Assembly (NCBI GenBank): GCA_965247255.1
Contig: CBDFGS010000013.1
Coordinates: 744,001 to 808,000, forward strand
Reading direction: 5' to 3'
DNA from: CBDFGS01 sp965247255
Lineage (GTDB): Bacteria; Chloroflexota; Dehalococcoidia; Lucifugimonadales; CAUZJF01
DNA length: 64,000 bases
In this document: positions 6,436 through 15,546 of the stretch, in pieces
How positions within the stretch are numbered: the stretch's first letter is position 1
Layout of the letters: every line of letters begins with the position of its first letter
Program-made: the position numbers and the translations under genes
The notes under the pieces: generated by a model
Seen by the model: the letters and a program-made list of their open reading frames with translations, nothing else
Database searches by the model: none
Told to the model about the DNA's origin: nothing

Positions 6436-8205
6436 ATGGCAATGGAAAGCGACGCCGAGATAAACGCCGGGCAACCCCTTCAGGAGGTGGAGGGATTCAG
6501 CCGAATAATCACGGCGCCGTCCGGACCCACCCACTCTCTCGGCCTCAGGGACAGGGCCGGCGCCAATCCCGGCATCGACTTTCGAGGCTACGCGAAGGGC
6601 TGGTGGACGCTCTCCTGGTGGCGCAGAGCTCTTCCGGACACGCCAGCGCTGGAATGGGAGACGCATCCGGTCCCGCAGAGGGCTGCCACGGTCATTACGT
6701 TCGTCGGATCCAGCTACAACTCGCCTTTCAATGTCTATCCTGCCAACAAGGCCCGGCTACTGATCGACGGCCGACCCGCCATCACGTTCGATCTAGGAGT
6801 GCGCACGGCAATGCTGTGGCAGAGCGACGGCATACGGCTCGAGTTTGCGCCCAGGCGCATACAGCTAGCAAGCGACGGGTACGAAAGGCAGGATGAGATG
6901 CACGGCAATAGCGGCATCTATCGCCTTACCGTCCCCGCAGACATGGTAACACCGGGAGCGCCTCTGCGCCTCCGCATCGACCCGGAGCCCGCCCGGGAGG
7001 GCACGGTCTCGTTCTTCATGATAAAGGACCGCCAGAATACAATGGAGGTCTCGACGCGCACCAATGCGGAGGAGATAACCCAGCTCCAGGATGACGTGTC
7101 ACAGCTCCGGCGCGTGATCGGCGCCCTGAGCCACAAGCTGTACCCCCAGCTGTTCCGCGAGCGCGTCCCGTCAAACGAGACGGTCCTTTACCAGCCGGGC
7201 CGCGACCAGTGCAACGACCTGGACCTGGCCATGGCGGACGACGGAGCGCTCATGCTCGCGTTTAGACAGGCGGCAGAGCACGTAGCCCCGCACGGCAGGA
7301 CGGTCCTGCTGCGCTCTAGAAACGGCACGGAAACTTGGGGAGAGCCGCAGACGGTCGTCCAGTTCCCCTGGCCGGCGGATATACGAGGCCACACCTTTCA
7401 CCGGATGGGCGGCGGCTCGTGGCTGATGAGCATCCTGGTCTTCAACAACGTCGACGAGGGCGGAGAGCGCCGTGAGCCCGACCCCGGCCGCGGCGATTAT
7501 GAGACCTGGTTTCTCCGCTCGGGCGACGACGGCCAAACCTGGACCCTCGACGACGAGCCCCTAGACCCGGGGCCGCTCACCGACGTCACGGTGTTCTCGC
7601 CGGCGGTCCGCCTCCCGGATAGCCGTCTGCTGATGCCGGTCTCGAGCTGCCTCTCCGCACCGCCATCCGCCGCCCTGTTCGTCTCGGACGACGACGGCCG
7701 TTTGTGGCGACCCTACTCGAGCATCGGTGACGTGCCGGACGGATACGTCACTCGATTCCCGGAGACGACGTTGGCCCGCGGTGAATCTGGGATGCTGGTT
7801 GCGATAATACGCGTGTCCAATGGGAACTACTTGAAGTCTTTCTCCGAGGACGACGGCTCGTCCTGGACGGACTGGGAGGAGACGCCCATTCCCTGCTACG
7901 GCACGCGCGGGCGGCTCACGACGCTGAGCGGAGGGGAGATGCTGCTGTCGTATGCCTGGCGCAGCCGCAGGAAGGAAGGTCTGGACGATCTCGGCGCCAT
8001 AAAGCTCGCGTTGAGCCACGATGAGGGACGGACGTGGGCCAGCGAAGATATACGCATACTCCGCGACGATTTCCTGAACTGGGATATGGGGTACCCCGTC
8101 ACAGCGGAGCTAGGTGATGGGCGCCTGTTCACCGTCTACTGGGGCAATCAGATGGACCGCTACTACATCGCGGGTAACCTGTTCGAGAAGTGGTGGCAGG
8201 GGTAG
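6436..8205 (+). CDS. Sialidase-fold (BNR/Asp-box) protein
   Basis: A 589-residue protein whose C-terminal two thirds is a six-bladed sialidase-type propeller. Asp-box repeats are visible: SGDDGQTWT, SDDDGRLWRP, SEDDGSSWTD and SHDEGRTWAS. The N-terminal ~200 residues look like a separate beta-sandwich, joined by a short helical stretch (EEITQLQDDVSQLRRVIGA). Sialidase-fold enzymes cleave sialic or other acidic sugars, but the full catalytic set cannot be confirmed by eye. No signal peptide is seen, so it appears cytoplasmic. The start ATG at 6436 has GAGG about 10 nt upstream; the 43-residue extension back to 6307 is Arg-rich, unlike the rest, and rejected. It is convergent with a second carbohydrate-type enzyme 12 bp away. 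Confidence 0.75.
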   Translation: MAMESDAEINAGQPLQEVEGFSRIITAPSGPTHSLGLRDRAGANPGIDFRGYAKGWWTLSWWRRALPDTPALEWETHPVPQRAATVITFVGSSYNSPFNVYPANKARLLIDGRPAITFDLGVRTAMLWQSDGIRLEFAPRRIQLASDGYERQDEMHGNSGIYRLTVPADMVTPGAPLRLRIDPEPAREGTVSFFMIKDRQNTMEVSTRTNAEEITQLQDDVSQLRRVIGALSHKLYPQLFRERVPSNETVLYQPGRDQCNDLDLAMADDGALMLAFRQAAEHVAPHGRTVLLRSRNGTETWGEPQTVVQFPWPADIRGHTFHRMGGGSWLMSILVFNNVDEGGERREPDPGRGDYETWFLRSGDDGQTWTLDDEPLDPGPLTDVTVFSPAVRLPDSRLLMPVSSCLSAPPSAALFVSDDDGRLWRPYSSIGDVPDGYVTRFPETTLARGESGMLVAIIRVSNGNYLKSFSEDDGSSWTDWEETPIPCYGTRGRLTTLSGGEMLLSYAWRSRRKEGLDDLGAIKLALSHDEGRTWASEDIRILRDDFLNWDMGYPVTAELGDGRLFTVYWGNQMDRYYIAGNLFEKWWQG

Positions 8206-8217
8206 GCCGAACCTGAC

Positions 8218-10017
8218 CTAGGTCAGCGCGACTATCGAGTAGACCTCTACCGTGTCGACGGAGAAGGATGCTCCGTCCGACAGCTCGAGCTCGGTGGTGA
8301 GCGTTGGGCTATCAGGGGAGAGCGCGGTGGCGCGACCGAAAGTTCGGTCCGGAGTGTTCAGCCGGACGTGCACGGGCCCGGCTAGAGAATCGCCGTAGTT
8401 GACCAGGTGGACTATATACTGCGTCCCTGCCGCACGCCGGACCAGGTTGGCGACCACATTTGCGGGCGCCGCCACCTCGATGGGCTGGGGGTCGCTCGCA
8501 GCGCGGATGAGATCAAGGGTGTCTGCGCCTATGCGTGAGTCCGAGCCGACCGCCTCCTCTACCCGCTCCATAGGTTGATCCCTCCGCGAACCGCTCTCGT
8601 CGTAAAGGGTGCTGGCGCCCGTGCAGACCACGGTACCTCGGCCCTCGGAGTAAGTTTTCAACGCTTCGAAAAGCTCGTCGCTCACCGCTTCCAGGTCTGG
8701 GAGAAGAATCACGTCGTACCGGTCGAGCCTCCTCCGCGACCACTTCTCCAGCAGCACAACCTCGTACATCAGGTTGGCGAAACCTAGCGGCATCAGGTAA
8801 TAGGGTCTGCGCCTCGGCCACTCGAGCAGCACGCCGATTTTCGCGACGGGCTCCACTTCGGTGAATAGCTCAGGGTGGTCGCGATAGAAGAGATTGTACG
8901 GCTGGTGAGTTATCTGGTACGGGTAGCTCTGAAAGGCCATGGCCTCTGCCATCGACAGCCTTGGATCGGCGTCGCCAAGCTGGTGGTTGGTCACAACGGG
9001 TTTCCAGCCGTCGGAGTCCGAGTCGAGGTACCGACATAGCGGTATGTTGCTCCACTCCGGCCCGGGCACCCTGGTGTCCTGCGAATACAGCACGTTGGAC
9101 ACGTCGTTGATGAATGGGTAAAGGTGGTTGTTGGCCGAGAACGCCAGGGGAAACTTCAGAGTGAACGCGTAGTCGCGAAGCTCTTTCAGCGCCTCCGCCA
9201 GCCGCCACGCGAGATACCGCCTGTGGAGGTAGCGGCGGCGCCTGGAATCGTCATCCGCGGTCGACGAGTGAACGTCGACGTTGGTCTCCAGGTAGAGGCG
9301 CTTGGTTGAGGGAAGCTCGATCTGCGGCAGATCGAGGGCCTCTCCCAAAAGGTGCTGTGTGTAGTCCGCGAATCCGGCGACACACAGATCGCAGGCGCAG
9401 TCCGCGAAGATGTTGTCGAAGTAGACGTGGTCTACCTGCGCCCCCTCGATCGCCAAGCGCATCTTGTTCTTGAGGTATTCGAGCCACTCCGGCTGGTTAA
9501 CGCAGGCGAGATAACGCGCCTGGGAGTTGCCGTACAAGTGGGGGCTCCCGTCCGTGTACCTGGCCAGGTATCCCTCCAACTCCGGTTCGCGCTGAAACGC
9601 TTCCTTCCAGAAGATGTTGGTCAGCGACATGTAGGCGCAGATGTGGATGCCTCTCCGGCGCGCCTTCCGGGCGAACTCGGTGACTATGTCTCTCTGGATA
9701 GCTTCGCCTTCCAGCGAGAACCCGCAGCTCCAGTTAACCTGGACCTGCGTCTTGCCTAGTGCCGCCATCTCATCGAGAAACCGGTCGGAGTAGGCCATCC
9801 CCCAATCGACGACCACGTCCGGCGTGATATCGCCGGAGAAAATCCCGCCGTCACGGGTGAGCTCTTCGGATGTGAGACCCACAATCGACCACTGAGTGAG
9901 GACGTTCTTCGCGACCTCGGCGGGGCCTCCGTGGCGGTTGTGGTACTGGGTGTTGCCCTTCTGGACCCAGCCGGGCAACTCGCGGCTAACAGTAAAGACG
10001 GGGTGGGGTGCGGCCAT
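8218..10017 (-). CDS. Putative glycoside hydrolase, GH42/GHL6-like with beta-galactosidase trimerisation-type domain
   Basis: A 599-residue protein. The N-terminal ~330 residues read as a TIM barrel (QVNWSCGFSLEGEAIQRDIV, GIHICAYMSLTNIFWKEAF, HVYFDNIFADCACDLCVAGF). The middle (VAKIGVLLEWPRRRPYYLMP ... DRYDVILLPDLEAVSDELFEALKTYSEGRGTVVCTG) resembles the glutamine-amidotransferase-like trimerisation domain of GH42 enzymes, and the end is a beta-sandwich. The family is uncharacterised, so the sugar substrate is unknown. There is no signal peptide. AGGAG lies 9 nt before the ATG. It is the last gene of a minus-strand run with the NUDIX gene (31 bp upstream) and the RidA-like gene. Confidence 0.65.
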   Translation of the reverse strand: MAAPHPVFTVSRELPGWVQKGNTQYHNRHGGPAEVAKNVLTQWSIVGLTSEELTRDGGIFSGDITPDVVVDWGMAYSDRFLDEMAALGKTQVQVNWSCGFSLEGEAIQRDIVTEFARKARRRGIHICAYMSLTNIFWKEAFQREPELEGYLARYTDGSPHLYGNSQARYLACVNQPEWLEYLKNKMRLAIEGAQVDHVYFDNIFADCACDLCVAGFADYTQHLLGEALDLPQIELPSTKRLYLETNVDVHSSTADDDSRRRRYLHRRYLAWRLAEALKELRDYAFTLKFPLAFSANNHLYPFINDVSNVLYSQDTRVPGPEWSNIPLCRYLDSDSDGWKPVVTNHQLGDADPRLSMAEAMAFQSYPYQITHQPYNLFYRDHPELFTEVEPVAKIGVLLEWPRRRPYYLMPLGFANLMYEVVLLEKWSRRRLDRYDVILLPDLEAVSDELFEALKTYSEGRGTVVCTGASTLYDESGSRRDQPMERVEEAVGSDSRIGADTLDLIRAASDPQPIEVAAPANVVANLVRRAAGTQYIVHLVNYGDSLAGPVHVRLNTPDRTFGRATALSPDSPTLTTELELSDGASFSVDTVEVYSIVALT

Positions 10018-10048
10018 ACGTCGGGGTCTCCTACGCCGATGCGACGGG

Positions 10049-10525
10049 CTACTTCAAGAACACCTGCCCGACGAAGTTCTTCAGGTCTGCCAGGTTCTCT
10101 TGATTGAATTCATCGACCTCGGGATGCTCGTCATCCGAGAAGAACGCCGCGTCGGTTGTCTCGTCCGTCTCCTTGACCAGGTCCCCGGACCACTTGTTGA
10201 CTCTGAAAACGAATACGAGCCCCTGATGCTCGTTACCGTACATATTCGTGAACGAGACGCTGGGGCCGGACTTGACCGAGATCAGGGTGGCCGACAGGAC
10301 CTCGAGGCCGGTCTCCTCGTTGACCTCGCGCCTGAGACAATCGTACACGGCCTCGTCCAGCTCCATCATGCCCGCGGGCATGGCCCACCGGCCGTTGTCT
10401 CTGCGCCTTATGAACAGCGTCCGTCCCGCGCCGTCGCGGATGATGGCACTCGTCGCGGGCGTGATCAGCTTCCGGTTTCCGACGAGTTTGCGAAGCTGTC
10501 CGACGTACGAGTCTTCGAATCCCAA
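10049..10525 (-). CDS. NUDIX hydrolase
   Basis: A 158-residue NUDIX enzyme. The complete box is present at about residues 52-74: G-M-M-E-L-D-E, seven residues, then REVNEETG and a hydrophobic residue, matching Gx5Ex7REUxEExGU. NUDIX enzymes hydrolyse nucleoside diphosphates linked to another group; the substrate is not apparent. The N-terminus (VGNRKLITPATSAIIRDGAG) resembles ADP-ribose or NADH pyrophosphatase-like members. It lies between the RidA-like gene (33 bp upstream) and the glycoside-hydrolase-like gene. Confidence 0.88.
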   Translation of the reverse strand: MGFEDSYVGQLRKLVGNRKLITPATSAIIRDGAGRTLFIRRRDNGRWAMPAGMMELDEAVYDCLRREVNEETGLEVLSATLISVKSGPSVSFTNMYGNEHQGLVFVFRVNKWSGDLVKETDETTDAAFFSDDEHPEVDEFNQENLADLKNFVGQVFLK

Positions 10526-10558
10526 CTGAGGTCTCCCCTATTGGAGGTCGCCGCCAGC

Positions 10559-10948
10559 CTAGCCCACTGCGGCCACCGTATCGATCTCGATGAGCAACTC
10601 CGGATCGGCGAGGGCCTCGACACCGATCACCGAGTTCGCCGGCAGGTCGTCGCCGAAAAAGTCCTTGTACAGCCGGACCTGGTCGTCGGGCGGTGGCCAA
10701 AAATCCTTCATGCTGGTCACGTACGTCGTCAATCTGACGACGCTGGAAGGAGTGCCTCCCTCTGCTGCTACGATTCGGGTGATCCTTTCGAGAATGACCC
10801 GCAGCTGGTCCGACGGCGGCCCGCCGTGTGCTTCGGAGCCCCGAGCGGTGCAGCCGGACACGTACAACATATCCCCGGCGCGAACGGCCCGCACATAGAC
10901 ACCGCCGGCCGGGTAGATGTCGTCGTGGTTGTTTCGCGCTATCTCCAC
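10559..10948 (-). CDS. RidA/YjgF family protein lacking the catalytic arginine
   Basis: A 129-residue member of the RidA (YjgF/YER057c/UK114) superfamily, homotrimers that in the RidA subgroup deaminate reactive imines or enamines. The family core is clear: VRAGDMLYVSGCTARG, the central RITRIVAAEGGTPSSVVRLTTYV (in part) and the C-terminal ADPELLIEIDTVAAV. Where RidA has the essential PAR(S/T) arginine (Arg105 in E. coli), this protein reads PANSVIGVEAL, with Asn in its place. It therefore probably belongs to a non-deaminase Rid subgroup with another, unknown function. The GTG start is preceded by GGAGGT. It is the first gene of the RidA-NUDIX-glycosidase operon. Confidence 0.85.
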   Translation of the reverse strand: MEIARNNHDDIYPAGGVYVRAVRAGDMLYVSGCTARGSEAHGGPPSDQLRVILERITRIVAAEGGTPSSVVRLTTYVTSMKDFWPPPDDQVRLYKDFFGDDLPANSVIGVEALADPELLIEIDTVAAVG

Positions 10949-10992
10949 GACCTACCTCCATTGAAATCTCGGGCGTTGTGGCCGGAATGCAC

Positions 10993-11019
10993 TCTATACC
11001 GGGGGGCGAGACGTGACAA
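10993..11019 (-). promoter_or_regulatory. Weak candidate promoter of the RidA-NUDIX-glycosidase operon
   Basis: On the minus strand, TTGTCA (11019-11014) and TATAGA (10998-10993) are separated by 15 bp, shorter than the usual 16-18. It lies about 45 bp upstream of the RidA-like GTG start. Given only as a weak candidate. Confidence 0.3.
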
Positions 11020-11068
11020 TGCGCGCGGGTTGTTGGGGGCTAAGGTCTGAAGATGGCGCCAGGTCTAG

Positions 11069-11764
11069 CTACTCGCTCTCTATTACGCCGTCTCGCATCC
11101 GCACGATGCGGTTAGCCTGATCTCCGATGTCGCTTGCATGCGTCACCATAACAAACGTTTGGTTGTTGTCTCGGTTCAGCTGGAGGATCAGGTCCATGAT
11201 CCCTTGGGCGGTCTCGCTGTCCAGGTCGCCGGTCGGCTCATCGGCCCAGATGATCGACGGCTTGCCCACCAGAGCCCGTGCGATCGTGACGCGTTGCCGC
11301 TGGCCACCCGACAGCTCGGCAGGCTTGTGGGCCGACCAGTCCACCAGACCAACCATCTCGAGGGTCTCCATCGCCCGCTCCCTTGCGAGCCGCGATTTTG
11401 TTCCTGAGACGAGCAGCGGCAGCTCCACGTTCTCGACTGCGCTCAGCACAGGGAGGAGATTGTACAGTTGAAAGACGAACCCCATCTGCCGCGCCCTGTA
11501 ATCCGTCCGGGTGTTGTCGTCCATCCCGAGCAGCGGCGTGCCGTCGATGCTAATCTCACCTTCGTCGACATCGTCCAGGCCGGAGAGGCAATTCAGAAGA
11601 GTGGTCTTGCCGCACCCGCTCGGCCCCATGATCGCGACGATCTCTCCACGTTGTACCGTGAGGTCGACGCCGCGGAGCGCGTGGACTCGTATCGACTTAC
11701 CGCTCTCGTACGTCTTGTGCACGTCTCGGGCGACTATGATGTGATCGTTGGATGGCTCATCCAT
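11069..11764 (-). CDS. ABC transporter ATP-binding protein, MacB/LolD-like
   Basis: A 231-residue ATPase of the group that partners FtsX/MacB-type permeases. Walker A GPSGCGKTT, Q-loop QLYNLLPVLSAVENVELPLL, signature LSGGQRQRVTIARA, Walker B IIWADEPTGDLDSE and the H-loop VMVTHASDIG are all present. Such pairs use ATP to drive periplasmic or extracellular conformational work (lipoprotein release, drug or toxin export, hydrolase activation), not membrane import. It lies 49 bp downstream of the giant permease gene and is surely its partner. Confidence 0.92.
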   Translation of the reverse strand: MDEPSNDHIIVARDVHKTYESGKSIRVHALRGVDLTVQRGEIVAIMGPSGCGKTTLLNCLSGLDDVDEGEISIDGTPLLGMDDNTRTDYRARQMGFVFQLYNLLPVLSAVENVELPLLVSGTKSRLARERAMETLEMVGLVDWSAHKPAELSGGQRQRVTIARALVGKPSIIWADEPTGDLDSETAQGIMDLILQLNRDNNQTFVMVTHASDIGDQANRIVRMRDGVIESE

Positions 11765-11813
11765 TATCGGCCTCTCGTTTCAAGTGTGTCATTTCGCCTC
11801 ATCGGGCCAAAGC

Positions 11814-14800
11814 CTACTCGTAGCGGAGGGCCTGCGCCGGATTTATCCTGGAGGCCTGGCGTGCAGGCAGGAATGTCATTAGCAACGAGAAGGCGTAGGC
11901 AACGGCCACGATAAAGAGTAGCTGTAGCCACGGCACCTTGAACTGAAGACCCGGGACCTGCTCGCCGATGAAATTGACGAGGTTGTACGACAACAGCGTG
12001 CCCATCGCCACCCCCAGGAGGATGCCCAAAAGGCCGACGAAAGATGACTCCATTAGATAGCTGCCCATGACCATGCTTCGCCTATAGCCGATTGCCCGCA
12101 GCACGCCGATCTGCTGCCGTCTCTCGACCACGGCGCGGAAGCTGATGACGCCAAGGGCGGCGATGCCGACGAGCAGTCCAGACGCCATAAACCCCTGCAA
12201 GAGATTGTTGATGGCGACGTTCTGTCTCCTCTCCTTTTCGATCTCATCGGCCAGCACGGTGGTGTCCATTCCGTGCTCGAGGAAGTTGGATTCGAGCTCA
12301 CGAGCGAACGTCCTTACATCGGTCTGTGGCTCGAGCATGAAACGGTACGTCGTAATAGGAAGCGGCTCCGGCGATACATCGTCGAGCAGCGACTTGGAGG
12401 TGATAATGGCGCCGAACTGGTCGGCGAGGACCTCGAGTACCGCGATCACCTTGAGCCGGACGATCCGACCGCTGCGCGGCTCCCTGACCTCGATCTCGGT
12501 GGCCGGCATCTCCTCGTCCTCGATGAAGAACCCGTCCATGCGAAACGCGGGCCCCCCGATCTGGAATCCGCCTCCCGAACGCACCGGGATTGCCAGGGCG
12601 TCGATGACGGCCAGCTTTGGGTCCTCTCGCAACGCCGCCCAGATCTCTTCCTTCGTTGTCCCGAACTCCGGGGCAGTCAGAGCGAATTCATGCTCGTCAT
12701 GCGCGAGGAACGACTCGTCGGCTCCGCGCACGCGATAGCTCTTCCACTGCTGCTCGGTCGACCCTACCTGTCGCGCGTCGACGGGAAGTGTCGTGTATCC
12801 ACCGATTCTCTGTACGACGTTGGCGTGCTCTCCCATAAGCGCGTCGATCCGGCCTTGAATGTCATCGATCGGATTATTGTAGCTGACCAACGCAGCGAGG
12901 TCCCATCCCCCGGTGACCGAGTCGATGTCCTCGGTTGCAGAACTGAACGAGGTCGTAAGCACGGACATAACAATTAGCGTGAAGATCACCAGCGCCAGCA
13001 TCGCCAGGGTGAGACCGGTGCGCAGTCGTGAACTCAAGGGGTAGGCGACAGCGGTCTTTAGCGACGGGCGAATTCTGTCGAACGGGGCGAACACCGCCGT
13101 GAGGGCGTTTATCACAAGGTCCGAGTTGTACACGACCACCCAGACGGCGGCTGCGACCATGCACACCCCGGATATGAAGAACATCTCGATGTTCGACGCG
13201 AGCTCGGGCACCACGAAGTCCAACGCGTCCAACGGAGTACCCCAATAGAGGACCAGGGTAAGGCCAATGAACGTGAAGGCGTTGCGGTCCTCGGAATCGG
13301 CGACCACCCTCTCGTTTCGAAGGGCCACCTGCCGGATAACCTCGAATGCGCCTACCGCGAGGGCCAACACGATGGTGATCGTTTGGCTCTGGATAATGCC
13401 CACAGCCAGCCAGAAAGCGCATACGATGCCTATCGCGCCCGCAGTGATGAAAGCCTGTGTCGACATCGGCCAAGCGTTCCTTAAGAAAAGGCTTCGCAGC
13501 ATCCTGCCCAGGCCGATTACACCTATAGTGACACCGATCGCGAACAGGGCCACCACTTCGAAAACCCATACACCAAGAGCCGCCAGAACGACACCGAGGG
13601 CAACGGCTAGCCACCCCTGGGACAGGGCGGGCGTAGAGAAACGGAGCACCGCCCAGAGAATATCGAAGACCCAGATTAGAGGCCAGACAAGCGCCAGAAG
13701 CGCGTTCCCAACAAACGCGCCGATTCGCAGGCGGAAAAGGGCCCGCGCTGCGCGTACCAGGTATATGGCCGGCCTCACCAGCGCGCGGAGCAGAAGTTTC
13801 ACACGAGACTCGGCCGCGGAGGTGGCCATCACTTCCGGCAGGTCGCGTATGGCCGTCACGATGTTGAGACGGCTGGCCCTATAGGCCGAGAAGAACACGG
13901 TCACGAACGTGAGGACTACCCCTGTGCAGTACGCCACGACGAAGCTACGCACGGTGTAGGTCGGAACCAGAACGAAATCGTCGTCCTCGGAAGCGAAGAT
14001 GCCGGCCATGATTGTCACCACGGCGAATCCGACCCCGATCCCCAGCAGTGCTCCCACAAGCGCGGATAGCAGATCGTACGCCATGCCCTCGTAGAGGAAA
14101 GACTGGACGAGATGGCGTCGCTTCATCCCAATGGCGCGAGCGATGCCCATCTCGGTCTTACGCTCCGCGGCCAGCATCACAAATATGAGGAATATGAGCA
14201 TCACGCCTGCGATCATGGAAAAGAGCCCGAAGATCATAAAGATGGACGTGATACCGCTTGCCGCCTGCTCCCCGCGGTCCAGCGAATCGCGCTTTACGTC
14301 CTGGACGTTGAGCTTCCTCAGGTCACTAAATAGACCGAAAACTCGTGCAGCGGCCTCCTCCCCTTCCGCGTCCTCGACCGCGAGCTGCAGCTGGGACGAT
14401 ACGTCGTCGTCTGCCAGGAGAGACACGAGTCTATCTCCGACTTCGTCGCCCTCAAGTAGCTCAGCTGACTCCAACAGGTCTTCCTTGAACCGCTTGCGCT
14501 GGCCGTCGGACCTATCGCGAATGGACTGCAGAATACCCGGCCGAGCTAACTCGGCCTTGATCGCTTCCGCGACGGAGCGGTCGGTCAAGAGCGAGCGAAG
14601 ATGGTCGGTGACGGTCTTGCTCAGCTCTGCCCCAGACTCGCGGTCACCGCTGTTTGAAATGATGATCGTGTTGGCCTGTTCCGGCCGATCGAATATTCGC
14701 TGTGCTTGCTCAAGCGACATGAGCACGGTCTCGCGGTCGCCGGCGATGCCGCCGTTGGGCAAGACCGCTTCGACCCGCAACGACACCGGGCCCGACATGA

Positions 14801-15428
14801 GGAACATCCTCAGCTCGTGTCCCGCTGTGGCCCCCAGCTCTTTTGCGGCGGCCACATTCAGGAAGACGTCGTTGCCGCTGAGCCCCTCTAGCGAGACGGC
14901 CGCTCCGGAGGTGTCTTCGAGACGGCCGAAAACGGGCGCCGACGCCAGATCGAGGGCGGCGACGTTTGCGATTCCCGCGGTCTGTCGAGTTTCCGGATTG
15001 ATAACAGCCGCTCGCTCGGAGATCACAGGCGCCATGCCATCGATCTCCTGGTATCCGGACAGGGCGGCGCGTAGCTCGTCGTATTGGGCCATGGGGAAAT
15101 AGGCGTCGCTGCCAGCGTTACCGAGGAAGCCCCTACTGGCCGTGAGAACCTCGTCGATCTCGCCGAGCTCCTCGTAGATCTCGTTCTTGATGCTGAAACT
15201 GATAGTGTCGCCGGTGCCAAGTGCCGAGGAGATGATCAGCGTGCTGAGCATGAGCCCGATTACGATGAGGGCGGTCTGGCCCGGCCGACGAGGGATGTTC
15301 CTCATCCCGATCTTGAATATTATTCTGTTCATCAGGGCCATGGCGCCTATCGCCGCCAGAATGAGCCCGAACGCGACGAGGACCGCGACCATGATGACGC
15401 TCATTTCCAGCCCGAAGATCTTTTCCAT
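11814..15428 (-). CDS. Large double-FtsX ABC transporter permease
   Basis: A 1,204-residue membrane protein with two FtsX/MacB-type modules in one chain. Module 1 has a start helix (MVAVLVAFGLILAAIGAMAL), MNRIIFKIGMRNIPRRPGQT, a ~320-residue extracytoplasmic domain (about 70-390) and three helices (from SIFMIFGLFSMIAGVMLIFL). A hydrophobic middle of several helices follows (about 600-800). Module 2 has another extracytoplasmic domain (about 850-1060) and three final helices, ending ARQASRINPAQALRYE. Typical FtsX permeases are 400-800 residues with one or two modules. It is cotranscribed with the MacB-like ATPase. The cargo or partner is unknown; lipoprotein or lipid handling is possible. Confidence 0.88.
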   Translation of the reverse strand: MEKIFGLEMSVIMVAVLVAFGLILAAIGAMALMNRIIFKIGMRNIPRRPGQTALIVIGLMLSTLIISSALGTGDTISFSIKNEIYEELGEIDEVLTASRGFLGNAGSDAYFPMAQYDELRAALSGYQEIDGMAPVISERAAVINPETRQTAGIANVAALDLASAPVFGRLEDTSGAAVSLEGLSGNDVFLNVAAAKELGATAGHELRMFLMSGPVSLRVEAVLPNGGIAGDRETVLMSLEQAQRIFDRPEQANTIIISNSGDRESGAELSKTVTDHLRSLLTDRSVAEAIKAELARPGILQSIRDRSDGQRKRFKEDLLESAELLEGDEVGDRLVSLLADDDVSSQLQLAVEDAEGEEAAARVFGLFSDLRKLNVQDVKRDSLDRGEQAASGITSIFMIFGLFSMIAGVMLIFLIFVMLAAERKTEMGIARAIGMKRRHLVQSFLYEGMAYDLLSALVGALLGIGVGFAVVTIMAGIFASEDDDFVLVPTYTVRSFVVAYCTGVVLTFVTVFFSAYRASRLNIVTAIRDLPEVMATSAAESRVKLLLRALVRPAIYLVRAARALFRLRIGAFVGNALLALVWPLIWVFDILWAVLRFSTPALSQGWLAVALGVVLAALGVWVFEVVALFAIGVTIGVIGLGRMLRSLFLRNAWPMSTQAFITAGAIGIVCAFWLAVGIIQSQTITIVLALAVGAFEVIRQVALRNERVVADSEDRNAFTFIGLTLVLYWGTPLDALDFVVPELASNIEMFFISGVCMVAAAVWVVVYNSDLVINALTAVFAPFDRIRPSLKTAVAYPLSSRLRTGLTLAMLALVIFTLIVMSVLTTSFSSATEDIDSVTGGWDLAALVSYNNPIDDIQGRIDALMGEHANVVQRIGGYTTLPVDARQVGSTEQQWKSYRVRGADESFLAHDEHEFALTAPEFGTTKEEIWAALREDPKLAVIDALAIPVRSGGGFQIGGPAFRMDGFFIEDEEMPATEIEVREPRSGRIVRLKVIAVLEVLADQFGAIITSKSLLDDVSPEPLPITTYRFMLEPQTDVRTFARELESNFLEHGMDTTVLADEIEKERRQNVAINNLLQGFMASGLLVGIAALGVISFRAVVERRQQIGVLRAIGYRRSMVMGSYLMESSFVGLLGILLGVAMGTLLSYNLVNFIGEQVPGLQFKVPWLQLLFIVAVAYAFSLLMTFLPARQASRINPAQALRYE

Positions 15429-15546
15429 GACGTGCTTACCCAGGGGGTTTTGAACGCTGCCGACTCACAAGCGCGGCCGGTGTGTTCGAGGGGTATCTAT
15501 GAAGCGAAAGGCGTGGCCCGGAACCCTAGGCCGGCGCACGAACGCG

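Noticed and set aside
9896..11050. A 384-codon plus-strand frame
   Set aside because: It is antisense to the glycosidase start, NUDIX and RidA genes, all of which have clear family motifs; no motif is seen in it.
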